A DNA stretch of 64,000 nucleotides from Williamsia limnetica (GCF_003217475.1 NZ_QJSP01000016.1:60698-124697); one strand, 5' to 3'. Shown: positions 45,943-53,751, numbered from the stretch's first letter. Numbers and translations: made by a program. Notes: generated by a model not told the origin, from the letters alone.

Positions 45943-45962
45943 TTTCGTCACTGGTGACGAAA
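45943..45962. promoter_or_regulatory. Palindrome upstream of dif-like site 1
   Basis: TTTCGTCAC-TG-GTGACGAAA has 9-bp perfect arms, 20 bp before the dif-like site. The same palindrome stands at the same distance before dif-like site 3 (52951-52970). Its conservation in both places suggests an accessory protein or repressor binding site. Confidence 0.5.
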
Positions 45963-45982
45963 CGTGTTGTGGCACAAGTAGT

Positions 45983-46010
45983 CACGACGATAAGATACCT
46001 TATGTAAGGT
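45983..46010 (+). other. dif-like Xer recombination site 1
   Basis: The left arm is CACGACGATAA, the 6-nt centre GATACC and the right arm TTATGTAAGGT. As I recall it, the actinobacterial dif consensus is TTSRCCGATAA, TVNACA, TTATGTCAAGT. Both arms match at most positions with correct 11-6-11 spacing. It is one of five such sites, all in the same orientation, within 14 kb. Confidence 0.6.
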
Positions 46011-46066
46011 AGAAGCTCGAAAGTCCTGCAAGAGGGCACTATTCGTAGTTCTCGCTTGGTAACATT

Positions 46067-46569
46067 ATGTCCGTGAGTAGATCCCGCGCCGACAAGAATC
46101 GTGCCCGCAAAGCACGGCTCGCCGCCGAGGAACGTCGACGCGAAGAACACGCGCGGCTGGTCCTCGAGCGCCACGGCGATCCGCACTATGTCCAGCGAGC
46201 TGTTGACCCAACATCGGGCGATGTCACCTTGGCGATGTCGCCGGAGCATCCACAGGCCTCGGAGATGGCCGATGTTTTCGCCGCACTGCGGCGAGATTTC
46301 GTGGAGCGCTTCGGCCGCGAACCTGGACCGAATGATCCGCTCCTGGTCGACCCGATGCGCCCGTGCCGACCCCGCTGTCGGCGGATGCCTTCGACGCTAT
46401 GCTCGACCGACTTGCCGCCGGGGTTGATGACCCGGTCATCAAGGCCAAAGTCCTCGCCAGCAGAGACGTCGGCTATATCCTCACCGAAGACACCCTGCAC
46501 CTGTTCAGTGCCTACGAGATCGATCTCTGGGAAGCCGCACTCGACTGGCACCTCGATAATCTTCGGTGA
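46067..46569 (+). pseudogene. Small basic/acidic hypothetical protein gene with a frameshift
   Basis: From ATG 46067 the frame encodes an Arg/Glu-rich helical start (SRSRADKNRARKARLAAEERRREEHARLV in two blocks) and continues to about LLVDP. A single missing base near 46355 moves the rest into another frame, which continues naturally with PTPLSADAFDAMLDRLAAGVDDPVIKA and ends WHLDNLR at 46569. It is either a pseudogene or a sequencing error. The first ~30 codons recur in degenerate form at 53075. No known family was recognised. Confidence 0.6.
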
Positions 46570-46735
46570 TGCAGTGTCGGGCGAGTGTCGCTGGGCAGCT
46601 GCTTCAGCATTTCTCGACGAATCTGGGCTCTCTGGCGCCATGATGGGGTAGCTGTTGTTCGTGTGTTCGAGGTCTAGATGCTCGCTTTGCGCGCGCCGCG
46701 ACGTGGTATCCGAAGAGGTACCTCGACGGCTTTGA
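46570..46735. other. Short gap without a supported gene
   Basis: No motif or credible start was found on either strand. The stretch joins the frameshifted gene to a possible tiny minus-strand gene. Confidence 0.35.
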
Positions 46736-46849
46736 TCACGTGGTGCGGTCGGGCGGCTCCTGATCGTCCTGCAGTTCCTGATCCCAGCGGACCAGGTGGA
46801 GGCCGGTCGCGGTCGCCTGGCGTGCGATTTCGGGTAGCTCGTCGTCCAT
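46736..46849 (-). CDS. Possible 37-residue protein
   Basis: The small acidic frame from ATG 46849 reads MDDELPEIARQATATGLHLV and ends in a Pro/Asp-rich tail. The amino-acid composition looks natural rather than GC-shadow, but no ribosome-binding site or family supports it firmly. Confidence 0.3.
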   Translation of the reverse strand: MDDELPEIARQATATGLHLVRWDQELQDDQEPPDRTT

Positions 46850-46921
46850 GCGGGTTAGACGTCGGTGGGCGCACGTTGGCTCCGCACGGCCTTTTTCTTA
46901 TGTACCGCTTTGGTACTCGTT

Positions 46922-47146
46922 GAGCGTTGGAGCGAACCGGAGGTCGAACTCAGCCTCGGCGACGGCTAAATCGACACCGTCTTGACCGACACCAACGGCG
47001 ACGGGTGGGCCGACGTTGAGGAGTACGACACCAACTTCGACGGGATCGTCGACACCGTGATGACCGATGTCGACTACGACGGCTGGAGCGATGTCACCGA
47101 CTACGACACGAACTATGACGGCTATTTCGACACCGTCGCCGCCTGA
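46922..47146 (+). pseudogene. Remnant of a protein with DxDxDG-type repeats
   Basis: In one plus-strand frame, after an in-frame stop at 46967, the sequence reads DTVLTDTNGDGWADVEEYD, then DTNFDGIVDTVMTDVDYDGW and DTNYDGYFDTVAA, ending at 47146. The repeated D-x-[DN]-x-DG loops are EF-hand/thrombospondin-3-like calcium-binding repeats, as found in some actinobacterial surface proteins. The stop codon interrupts LGDG...IDTV, so the 5' part is lost. Confidence 0.5.
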
Positions 47147-47224
47147 CCACCAGGTCCGAAGGTCTGAGCTATCGTCACCGGCACACAGCAACCCACCACT
47201 GCGATCGTGAAGGACGTGCTTTTC

Positions 47225-47599
47225 GTGGCAACCGTGACCCGGCTCGAGTTCACCGACGACCTCGACGGCAAAGCTCTCGACGTGGACGACATCAACACCG
47301 TCAGCTGGTCCTGGCTCGGTGTCGACTACGAATTCGACACCAGCACAACAAACCTCGACCGCATCGAAACCGGCCGAGTGCCCATATCAACACTGCTGGC
47401 CAAATCCCGCCGCGTCGGCGGCCGCAAACGCAGCCCCGGACACAAGAAAACCGGCAACAGCAGCATCGCTGCCAGCGACTCGAACGCTCCCGCCGACACC
47501 AAAACCGTCCGCGCCTGGGCCCAAGAGCAGGGTTACGAACTCAGCAGCCGCGGCCGCATCCCCACCGACATCATCGAGGCCTACACCCAACAGAACTGA
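47225..47599 (+). CDS. Lsr2-family nucleoid-associated protein
   Basis: The protein has 124 residues from GTG 47225, with AAGGA upstream; an in-frame GTG lies 18 bp earlier. The N-terminal part (TRLEFTDDLDGKALDVDDINTVSWSWLGVDYEFD) is the Lsr2 dimerisation domain. The C-terminal part (VRAWAQEQGYELSSRGRIPTDIIEAY) is the DNA-binding domain with its RGR AT-rich minor-groove hook. Lsr2 silences AT-rich and foreign DNA. A plasmid-borne paralogue could silence this accessory region in the host. The middle linker is longer than in chromosomal Lsr2. Confidence 0.88.
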   Translation: MATVTRLEFTDDLDGKALDVDDINTVSWSWLGVDYEFDTSTTNLDRIETGRVPISTLLAKSRRVGGRKRSPGHKKTGNSSIAASDSNAPADTKTVRAWAQEQGYELSSRGRIPTDIIEAYTQQN

Positions 47600-47801
47600 A
47601 CCCGCCGTCACGCTGTGCGCGCCGTGATTCCGATCCGACCCCAGCGCCGAGAATAGAGCCGCGTAGTCCGCCCACTGCTGTGGGATGCTGCGCCAACCCG
47701 CGGTCGTGCGGGTCCGCAGCCAGGTTCTGACGTGGGGCAGCGACACAACGTGCCGACACAGTCGGTACGCGGTACTCTGGTGGCACGTAGGAGGTAGGCC
47801 C

Positions 47802-48395
47802 ATGACGATCGACACGCGTGCGGTAGAGGAATCCATCAGTGCCCTCTCTGATGATGCTCTGTTAGGCGTTCTGAGTCACGAGTTGGCGACTCGTCACAGT
47901 CTGCGGTCGGTGCGCGATCAAGTCAGTGCCCTTCTGGCGATGGGCCCGGGTCTGGAACGTTCGCTGGCTCAGCGGCTGGCAGACGTGACTGCCTCGGCTA
48001 CACGTGCCCGTATCGTCGGGGAGGCCACCGCCCCGCTGCTCGAGGACCATCCGATGCTCGACTCTGCGTCGGTGAGCCGGGTTCTGGGTAAAGCGGCCAC
48101 CAGTCGCAACACGGCGAGTCGACTGCTCGCTGCCGGCGTGGTGGTTGCGCTGCCCGTGGGACAGCGCCGGCTGTACCCCGAGTTCCAGTTCGACGCCGCG
48201 TCCTCCCGGGTTCGACCGATCGTCGCTGAAGTGAACAAGCTCCTCGATGCCAAGAACGATCCGTGGGGGGTGGCATCGTGGTGGCTGAACCGTACCGACT
48301 TCAGCGATGACCCACGCTCTCCCGCGGAGCTGGCCGTCGACGGTCGCCGCGACGACGATCTGCGCGATATGGCCCACGACCTCCTCGCCGACTAG
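47802..48395 (+). CDS. Antitoxin partner of RES toxin
   Basis: The protein has 197 residues from ATG 47802, preceded by GTAGGAGG. The N-terminal half is helical. The C-terminal ~60 residues (VRPIVAEVNKLLDAKNDPWGVASWWL, then SPAELAVDGRRDD) resemble the DUF2384/Xre-MbcA-ParS toxin-binding region, which usually carries a small insert into the RES toxin active site. The RES gene starts 4 bp after its stop. The family call rests on this C-terminal pattern and the gene pairing. It would also repress its own promoter. Confidence 0.72.
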   Translation: MTIDTRAVEESISALSDDALLGVLSHELATRHSLRSVRDQVSALLAMGPGLERSLAQRLADVTASATRARIVGEATAPLLEDHPMLDSASVSRVLGKAATSRNTASRLLAAGVVVALPVGQRRLYPEFQFDAASSRVRPIVAEVNKLLDAKNDPWGVASWWLNRTDFSDDPRSPAELAVDGRRDDDLRDMAHDLLAD

Positions 48396-48399
48396 GCAT

Positions 48400-49041
48400 A
48401 TGTCGACGCTGCCCGATCCGCCCGCAGCCCTGCCTGCCCCCCGAACCACAACCATCACAACCGGGACCAGGCTCTGGCGTATTCATTCGACGACTCGCCG
48501 TCCGAACACACCCAATCCCACCGTTCAACCCAGCCCACGCCGCGGCGGAAGATTCGACAGCCTCGACGGTAGTTACGCCTACCTCTACCTCGGCGACACA
48601 CCCAACGCAGCTGTGGCCGAGACACTGTGCCGAAACCTGCCTGTCGACCAAACCCCACGGCTACTGCCTCACAGTCAAATAGCCGGTCGATCACTGACCG
48701 AGCTAGAGATTCTCACAGACTTACACGTCGCCGACCTCACCGGCACAGGCTCCGCTCGCATCAACGCTGGATCCTGGCTCACCCACAGCGACCCATCGGG
48801 CTACCTCACCACACGGCGCTGGGCCGCTGCCATCCTCACTGCCCACCCCCATCTCGCGGGACTGCAGTACCGACCACGCCATAACGACAACCAGACCGCC
48901 TGGATGCTCGCCACCCCCACCGCCGACGATCATCAGGCACTTGCCGCCACCTGGACCGTCGAACTCGACACCCCCCAAGGCCGCGCGCTACTGACCCCAC
49001 TGCTCGCCGAACACAACGCAGCATTGCCCCTATCGCCCTGA
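48400..49041 (+). CDS. RES-domain toxin (NAD+-degrading type)
   Basis: The protein has 213 residues from ATG 48400. It shows the RES signature residues: TRLWRIHS, GGRFDSLDGSYAYLYLG and AVAETLCRN. The conserved Arg, Tyr and Glu form the active site that in MbcT-type toxins destroys NAD+ by phosphorolysis. It is paired with the upstream antitoxin gene in the usual order. It is the cargo of the first dif-bounded segment, and an addiction role is likely. Confidence 0.87.
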   Translation: MSTLPDPPAALPAPRTTTITTGTRLWRIHSTTRRPNTPNPTVQPSPRRGGRFDSLDGSYAYLYLGDTPNAAVAETLCRNLPVDQTPRLLPHSQIAGRSLTELEILTDLHVADLTGTGSARINAGSWLTHSDPSGYLTTRRWAAAILTAHPHLAGLQYRPRHNDNQTAWMLATPTADDHQALAATWTVELDTPQGRALLTPLLAEHNAALPLSP

Positions 49042-49070
49042 CAACGACATGCAAACCCGCAAGGATTTGT

Positions 49071-49078
49071 AAATCCCC
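49071..49078. repeat. Left target-site duplication of the IS256 element
   Basis: AAATCCCC is exactly repeated at 50459-50466 on the other side of the element. An 8-bp duplication is typical of IS256-family insertion. Confidence 0.85.
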
Positions 49079-50458
49079 GGGAGTGTCCGATTAACGGTGG
49101 ATCCGACCTTGATGTCGGTTAGTTACCGTTCGGGGTGATGCGTCCTTCGAAGGTGATCGCAAACGCATTGAGCGCGGGCTTCCACCTCATTGCCCATCGT
49201 GCCTTACCTTTCCCTGTCGGGTCCAGAGCACGCGTGGCCAGATACAAGCATTTGAGCGCCGCCTGTTCGGTCGGGAAGTGCCCACGCGCCCGTACCGCGC
49301 GCCTGTAGCGAGCGTTGACAGACTCGATCGCGTTCGTCGAGCAGATCACCCGCCTAATCTCGACGTCGTAGTCCAGGAACGGAACGAACTCACTCCACGC
49401 GTTGTCCCACATCTTGATGATCGCTGGATACTGCTGACCCCACTTCTGCGTGAACTCTGCAAATCGTTCCCTGGCCGCAGACTCCGACGGAGCGGTGTAG
49501 ACAGGTTTGAGATCACGTGCCATCGCATCCCAATACTTCCGTGATGCGAACCGAAAGGTGTTGCGTATCAGATGAATAATGCACGTCTGCACCACGGCGA
49601 GTTCCCAGGCGGTGTTGATCGCCTCAGGCAATCCTTTGAGTCCGTCGCACACCACGATGCAGACGTCCGCCACACCACGGTTCTTGATCTCGGTCAGGAC
49701 CGAAAGCCAGAACTTGGCGCCCTCACCGCCCTCGCCGGCCCAGATCCCCAGGATGTCGCGTTCGCCATTAACGGTGACCCCGATCGCCACATACATCGGC
49801 CGGTTTGTGACCTGCCCATCGCGCACCTTCACGTGCACCGCATCGATGAATATCACCGGATACACCCGATCAAGTGGCCGGTTCTGCCACTCCGTCATTT
49901 CCCCGACGACCTTGTCGGTGATGCGTGAGATCGTGTCCTTCGACACCGACGCTCCGTAGATGTCCTGAAAGTGCGCGGATATCTCGCCGGTCGTCAAACC
50001 CTTTGCAGTCAAGGACAATACGATCTCATCAATACCCGTCAAGCGTCGCTGACGCTTCTTAACGATCTGCGGGTCGAACGAAGAGTCGACGTCACGTGGC
50101 ACTTCAATCTCCACCGGCCCGATCTCGGTAAGTACGGTTTTGGACCGTGTACCGTTCCGGGAGTTGCCGCTGCCGCGGCCGGCAGCATCATGTTTCTCGT
50201 AGCCCAAGTGCTCGGTCATCTCCGCGTCTAACGCGGTCTCTAGAACGTTCTTGGTGAGTTGATTGAGGAGTCCGTTCGGGCCCATCAACTCCACGCCCTG
50301 CTCCTTGGCCTGAGCCAGGAGCTGCTCGGCCAACTGCTTCTGATCCACCTCAGTCTCTACCATGGGATCAAGTGTTTCGGTCATCGTCGATCCTTCCCGC
50401 CAAGCTCAGCTCGGCGTGTTGAATCAAGGACCGGATCCACCGTTATTCAGACAGTCCC
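49079..50458 (-). mobile_element. Complete IS256-family insertion sequence, 1380 bp
   Basis: It is bounded by 26-bp imperfect inverted repeats (outer ends GGGAGTGTCC and, on the complement of the right end, GGGACTGTCT; both run into TAACGGTGGATCC). An exact 8-bp target duplication flanks it. It carries one transposase gene. The intact ends and duplication indicate a fairly recent insertion, 23 bp from dif-like site 2 and 37 bp downstream of the RES toxin gene, so it split the first dif-bounded segment without breaking a gene. Confidence 0.92.
49119..50384 (-). CDS. IS256-family transposase
   Basis: The protein has 421 residues, a mutator-type transposase with the DDE catalytic residues in FIDAVHVKVRDG, CDGLKGLPEAI and STNAIESVNARYR. 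It has an N-terminal DNA-binding region and a central insertion containing the conserved CIIHLIRNTFR block. The full-length open frame inside intact terminal repeats suggests an active element. Confidence 0.95.
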   Translation of the reverse strand: MTETLDPMVETEVDQKQLAEQLLAQAKEQGVELMGPNGLLNQLTKNVLETALDAEMTEHLGYEKHDAAGRGSGNSRNGTRSKTVLTEIGPVEIEVPRDVDSSFDPQIVKKRQRRLTGIDEIVLSLTAKGLTTGEISAHFQDIYGASVSKDTISRITDKVVGEMTEWQNRPLDRVYPVIFIDAVHVKVRDGQVTNRPMYVAIGVTVNGERDILGIWAGEGGEGAKFWLSVLTEIKNRGVADVCIVVCDGLKGLPEAINTAWELAVVQTCIIHLIRNTFRFASRKYWDAMARDLKPVYTAPSESAARERFAEFTQKWGQQYPAIIKMWDNAWSEFVPFLDYDVEIRRVICSTNAIESVNARYRRAVRARGHFPTEQAALKCLYLATRALDPTGKGKARWAMRWKPALNAFAITFEGRITPNGN

Positions 50459-50466
50459 AAATCCCC
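50459..50466. repeat. Right target-site duplication of the IS256 element
   Basis: AAATCCCC is identical to 49071-49078. Confidence 0.85.
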
Positions 50467-50481
50467 TGCGCCACAACGTAG

Positions 50482-50509
50482 TACGCCGAGAATAAATATT
50501 ACGTAAGGC
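50482..50509 (+). other. dif-like Xer recombination site 2
   Basis: The left arm is TACGCCGAGAA, the centre TAAATA and the right arm TTACGTAAGGC. Spacing is 11-6-11. The right arm is the most diverged of the five. The left flank GCCACAAC is shared with site 3. It is separated from the IS256 target duplication by 15 bp. Confidence 0.5.
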
Positions 50510-50584
50510 TGTGGTGGGCGGGAGGCGGTGGTTGCTTTGCGTCGTGACGGTTGTGGTGGCGCCGCTGCGAGTGTGTCAGGTGTG

Positions 50585-51304
50585 TCAGGTGTCCTCGGGT
50601 TTGGTGTCGGCGAGCTGGCGTGAGATCTGGGCGACTGTGACGTTGGAGTCCTGCGATAGTTTGACCAGCAGTTCGAATGCGGCGGTGGCGTCGATGTTGA
50701 ACCGTTCCATGATCATTCCTTTGGCTTGGCCGATGATGTCGCGGGAGGCCAGGGCGCTGTGGAAGTCGTCGTGTTTGCGGGCGGCATCGAAGACCAGCGC
50801 GGCGTGCGCGGCCAGCGCGTAGCCTTTTTCGACCGCTTCGTCGGTGATGGCGTCGGGGTGGTTGGCGTAGACGTTTAACGCGCCCATTCCTTCGACGTGG
50901 GTGAACAGCTCGTACGACACTGAAGACCGGATGGGTGAGTGCCCTCGGACTGCGTCGGCCAGGTCGGGCCAGCGGTTGTCGGCGACGAGGTCGTGGACGC
51001 GGACGGTGCGGTGCTGCCAGGCAGCATCTAGGCATGGGCCTTGTCCGCACTGTTGCTGCAGCAGATCGAAGTGGCGGGCGTCGTCGTCGGTGGGGGCCAG
51101 GGTGTCGATGATTCTGCGTTTTTTGGTGACGGTGATGCCCGCGGAGACGGCTCCGTCGACGATCCGTAATGCGGAGGCGGTGATCTCGGCTAGTACGGCG
51201 TCGGTTCCCAGGCGAGTTTTCGCGTGCATCGCGCGCGCCAGGTCAGCGAGCATCAAATGCGTCTGGGTACCGCGCTGCTCGGTGGTCATCAGGGTTGTCA
51301 CCAT
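50585..51304 (-). CDS. GAF-ANTAR transcription antiterminator/regulator
   Basis: The protein has 239 residues from ATG 51304; GTG and ATG alternatives lie within 30 bp. The N-terminal GAF sensor includes QQCGQGPCLDAAWQ. The C-terminal ANTAR domain (SRDIIGQAKGMIMERFNIDATAAFELL) binds RNA hairpins to prevent termination. Actinobacteria use such proteins as single-component sensors. It is one of a family of related genes side by side here. The signal and target RNA are unknown. Confidence 0.9.
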   Translation of the reverse strand: MVTTLMTTEQRGTQTHLMLADLARAMHAKTRLGTDAVLAEITASALRIVDGAVSAGITVTKKRRIIDTLAPTDDDARHFDLLQQQCGQGPCLDAAWQHRTVRVHDLVADNRWPDLADAVRGHSPIRSSVSYELFTHVEGMGALNVYANHPDAITDEAVEKGYALAAHAALVFDAARKHDDFHSALASRDIIGQAKGMIMERFNIDATAAFELLVKLSQDSNVTVAQISRQLADTKPEDT

Positions 51305-51543
51305 CTCTCTGCCCGCCCGCAGGCGACGGAGCATCGACCACGGCTCTGATCACCCAGGTGCGGCGGGCGCACGCCCAGGCGAACAGGCCCGTCGCGGCGT
51401 CCTCTGTGCGACCACAGCCTTCCGCCGGTCCTAACGCAGCAAATTGCTGCGCGTGTCCGACTCTACTATCTCCGCAACCGCCGCAAGCACCCAACGACCT
51501 GCGGCCAGGTCGATGCAGTCGGTGCACTCGGTCAGAATCTCTG

Positions 51544-52245
51544 TCAGAGGCTGTCGGGGTGCTCGTTGTTGACAAGTCGCTGGGCGAGGTCGGCGATGCG
51601 GGTGTTGGTCTCTTGCGATAGTCGGCGCAGGAGTTCGAAGGCTTGGATGGGGCCGAGGTTGTAGCGTTCCATGATCATGCCTTTGGCTTGGCCGATGATG
51701 TCGCGGGAGGCCAGGGCGCTGCGGAACTGTTCGCCGCGCTCGACCGCGGCCCAGACGATGGCGGCGTGGGCGGCGAAGATGTAGCCCAGGTCGCGGTCGT
51801 GCTGGTTGAACGCGTTCGGGTCCTCAGCGTAGAGGTTCAGTGCTCCGACGCTGTTGTGGGTGTTGAACAGTTGGTAGGACGCGATGGCGCGGATAGGTGT
51901 GTACGAAAGGGCGTCGGAGCAGAAGCGGGGCCAGCGGGTTTCGGTGTGCAGGTCGGCGATGAAGTAGCTGTCGTGGTCGGTGGCCGCATCAAAACAGGGG
52001 CCTTGGCGGTGTTGTTGCTGCAGCGCGTCGAGCGTTCGGGGGTGATCGCCGGTGGAGGCGGGAGTCGTGACGGCGCCGTCGGTGGCGACGACGGTGACGC
52101 CAGCGTACTGGGCGGCGCGGATGTGGGTGACGGCGCCGGCGATGAGGTCGTCAAACGCGGTTGCCGTGGTGTCGGGCAGGTGCTGGCTCATCTCGTGCGC
52201 GAGGTCGGCCAGACGACGGTAGCCGTCATCGCGGGCAGTGCCCAT
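51544..52245 (-). CDS. GAF-ANTAR regulator, paralogue
   Basis: The protein has 233 residues with the same layout as 50585-51304: GAF core QQQHRQGPCFDAATDHDSYF and ANTAR core SRDIIGQAKGMIMERYNLGPIQAFELL. The two genes are about half identical by eye, so they arose by duplication. About 240 bp separate them with no other gene. Confidence 0.9.
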   Translation of the reverse strand: MGTARDDGYRRLADLAHEMSQHLPDTTATAFDDLIAGAVTHIRAAQYAGVTVVATDGAVTTPASTGDHPRTLDALQQQHRQGPCFDAATDHDSYFIADLHTETRWPRFCSDALSYTPIRAIASYQLFNTHNSVGALNLYAEDPNAFNQHDRDLGYIFAAHAAIVWAAVERGEQFRSALASRDIIGQAKGMIMERYNLGPIQAFELLRRLSQETNTRIADLAQRLVNNEHPDSL

Positions 52246-52279
52246 TGTTTGAGCCCTTCGTCACCACCGAGCTGGGGTG

Positions 52280-52560
52280 CGCGATATGACATCAACACTA
52301 CGTCGTGCCTGATTCCCTTGGCCTGGCCCATGACGTCCCGGGAGGACAGGGCGGACAGATGGTGGTCGTGTCTGCGGGCGGCGTCAAAAACACAAGGGGC
52401 GCCCGGACGGTGCGGTGCTGCCACACAGCCTCAAGGCACGGGCCCTGCCCGCAGTGCTTTTGCAGCATGTCGAAGGTGCGGGCATCGTCGTTGGTGGGGG
52501 CCAGGGTGTCAACGACCGAGCGTTTGGAGGTGACAGTGATCCCGGTGACCTCAAAATTGC
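52280..52560 (-). pseudogene. Third GAF-ANTAR gene, collapsed
   Basis: Minus-strand pieces in two frames read GITVTSKRSVVDTLAPTNDD and MLQKHCGQGPCLEAVWQHRTVR (GAF), then VFDAARRHDHHLSALSSRDVMGQAKGI (ANTAR start, in two blocks). The middle of the GAF domain and the end of ANTAR are missing. It is closest to the first copy at 50585. Confidence 0.65.
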
Positions 52561-52563
52561 AGG

Positions 52564-52764
52564 TCAGAACTTTGTGTTGATCACTACACTCGCAGCGTCG
52601 ACGAGGTCGAAGCCACCCTGCTCGGCCATCACTCGCAACGTATCGAGTGCATCAACACGTTCGAACTGATTGCGTTCCATCAGCATTCCTGCAGCCACCG
52701 CAATCGTGTGCCGCCCACCGACTGTCTGGATAGAGATTGTGTCGAAGTACTCGGTCAAGCGCAT
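52564..52764 (-). CDS. Small ANTAR-domain protein
   Basis: The protein has 66 residues and consists almost only of an ANTAR-like helical domain (TIAVAAGMLMERNQFERVDALDTLRVM, read in two blocks). It is either a stand-alone RNA-binding regulator or the surviving tail of a fourth GAF-ANTAR gene. The start (MRLTEYF) has no upstream GAF sequence. Confidence 0.55.
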   Translation of the reverse strand: MRLTEYFDTISIQTVGGRHTIAVAAGMLMERNQFERVDALDTLRVMAEQGGFDLVDAASVVINTKF

Positions 52765-52950
52765 AGCGTCTCATCACTGTTACCACCGGCACATTGCTCG
52801 GCGTACGTCCCACCGTAGACCCCGCCGCCCGGCAGCGGCGGCCGCCAAGGCTGGGCGCAGTCGTCGGGCGTCTATTCAACAAGAAGCAGTTCTACGGGGC
52901 TCCAATCTAGTGATCGTAGCCTGGGCTAGGCGTCCGTGATTCGCATATCG

Positions 52951-52970
52951 TTTCGTCACTGGTGACGAAA
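52951..52970. promoter_or_regulatory. Palindrome upstream of dif-like site 3
   Basis: It is an exact copy of the 20-bp palindrome at 45943-45962 (TTTCGTCAC-TG-GTGACGAAA), again 20 bp before a dif-like site. Confidence 0.5.
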
Positions 52971-52990
52971 GCTTGTGTGCCACAACTAGT

Positions 52991-53018
52991 TACGCCGATA
53001 ATATAGATTATGTAAGGT
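52991..53018 (+). other. dif-like Xer recombination site 3
   Basis: The left arm is TACGCCGATAA, the centre TATAGA and the right arm TTATGTAAGGT. The match to the actinobacterial dif consensus is very good, especially CGCCGATAA and TTATGT. The 6-nt centre is identical to that of site 5, which would allow the two to recombine. Confidence 0.65.
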
Positions 53019-53074
53019 AGAAGGTTGAAAGTACTGTAAGAGAACCTAATTCGCAGTAGGACCTTAGTAACATT

Positions 53075-53242
53075 ATGTCCGTGACTGGATCCGACGCCGA
53101 GAAGACCCGTGCCCGCAAAGCCGGTCTCGCGGCCGACGAAAGTCGACGCGAAGAACATCACGGCTGGTCCTCGATGCCGTTGACGTTGCCATGGGTGATC
53201 CGCTGGTGGGAGTACTCGAACCGGTACTGCAAGGCCAAGTAG
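53075..53242 (+). pseudogene. Degenerate copy of the 5' end of gene 46067
   Basis: The 55-residue frame starts MSVTGSDAEKTRARKAGLAA, matching the start of 46067 (MSVSRSRADKNRARKARLAA) for about 28 residues. It then diverges and stops. The upstream ~120 bp also match the region before 46067, including the palindrome and the dif-like site. It appears to be a truncated duplicate left by module exchange. Confidence 0.65.
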
Positions 53243-53325
53243 TCGACGCCGCCCTTCTTCAGGACGTAGTAGTGCACCGACCCCGCCCGATCGATCTTCA
53301 CCCGATACTGCCGCTGAATCGGTAA
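53158..53325 (-). pseudogene. 3' fragment of an unrecognised gene
   Basis: The minus strand encodes about 55 residues of natural-looking sequence without a start codon, including QRQYRVKIDRAGSVHYYVLK and a C-terminus HGNVNGIEDQP before the stop at 53158-53160. No family was recognised. It overlaps the duplicated gene fragment on the other strand, so the duplication broke one or both. Confidence 0.35.
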
Positions 53326-53751
53326 CCGTCAGCTCATCACCGCCAGCCGGAATGCCGGCACACGAAACGCCCCGCAGTCGGATTGGGCGACAACATTCGC
53401 CGACCAGCCACCCCACGACACCCGCAGTGCTGTGCTCGAGGACCTGCACCGGCGTATCCCACCGAATTGGACGGATGCGCTGGATCCAAATCACCAGACC
53501 CTCCCGTAGATCCGTGATCCGCAACGTACCGCGACTGTTTCGAGCTCCATCGCCGTGGAGCGGCCCCCGAGTTTGTCGAAGGCCGTCTCTATAGAGACGA
53601 TCTCCTCGGTACATTGCGTGATGGGGTGGCGTGCGGCAGTCATCGAACATGACGGTCGTCCCGGCCCGCGCCCTAACAGCGTGGTCGTTCATACATTCGA
53701 CGTAGGTATCGCGTTCACGGGCGAGTTGGGCGATTTGAACCCCAAGCCCTG
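53326..53751. other. Intergenic/decayed stretch in the third segment
   Basis: About 425 bp with competing frames on both strands and no intact gene. A minus-strand frame around 53350-53510 has protein-like composition but neither start nor motif. Confidence 0.35.

Noticed and set aside
46053..46071. ACATTATGTCCGTGA resembling a dif right half at the start of gene 46067 and its copy at 53075
   Set aside because: There is no matching left arm at the correct spacing, and the sequence is simply the start-codon region of both gene copies.
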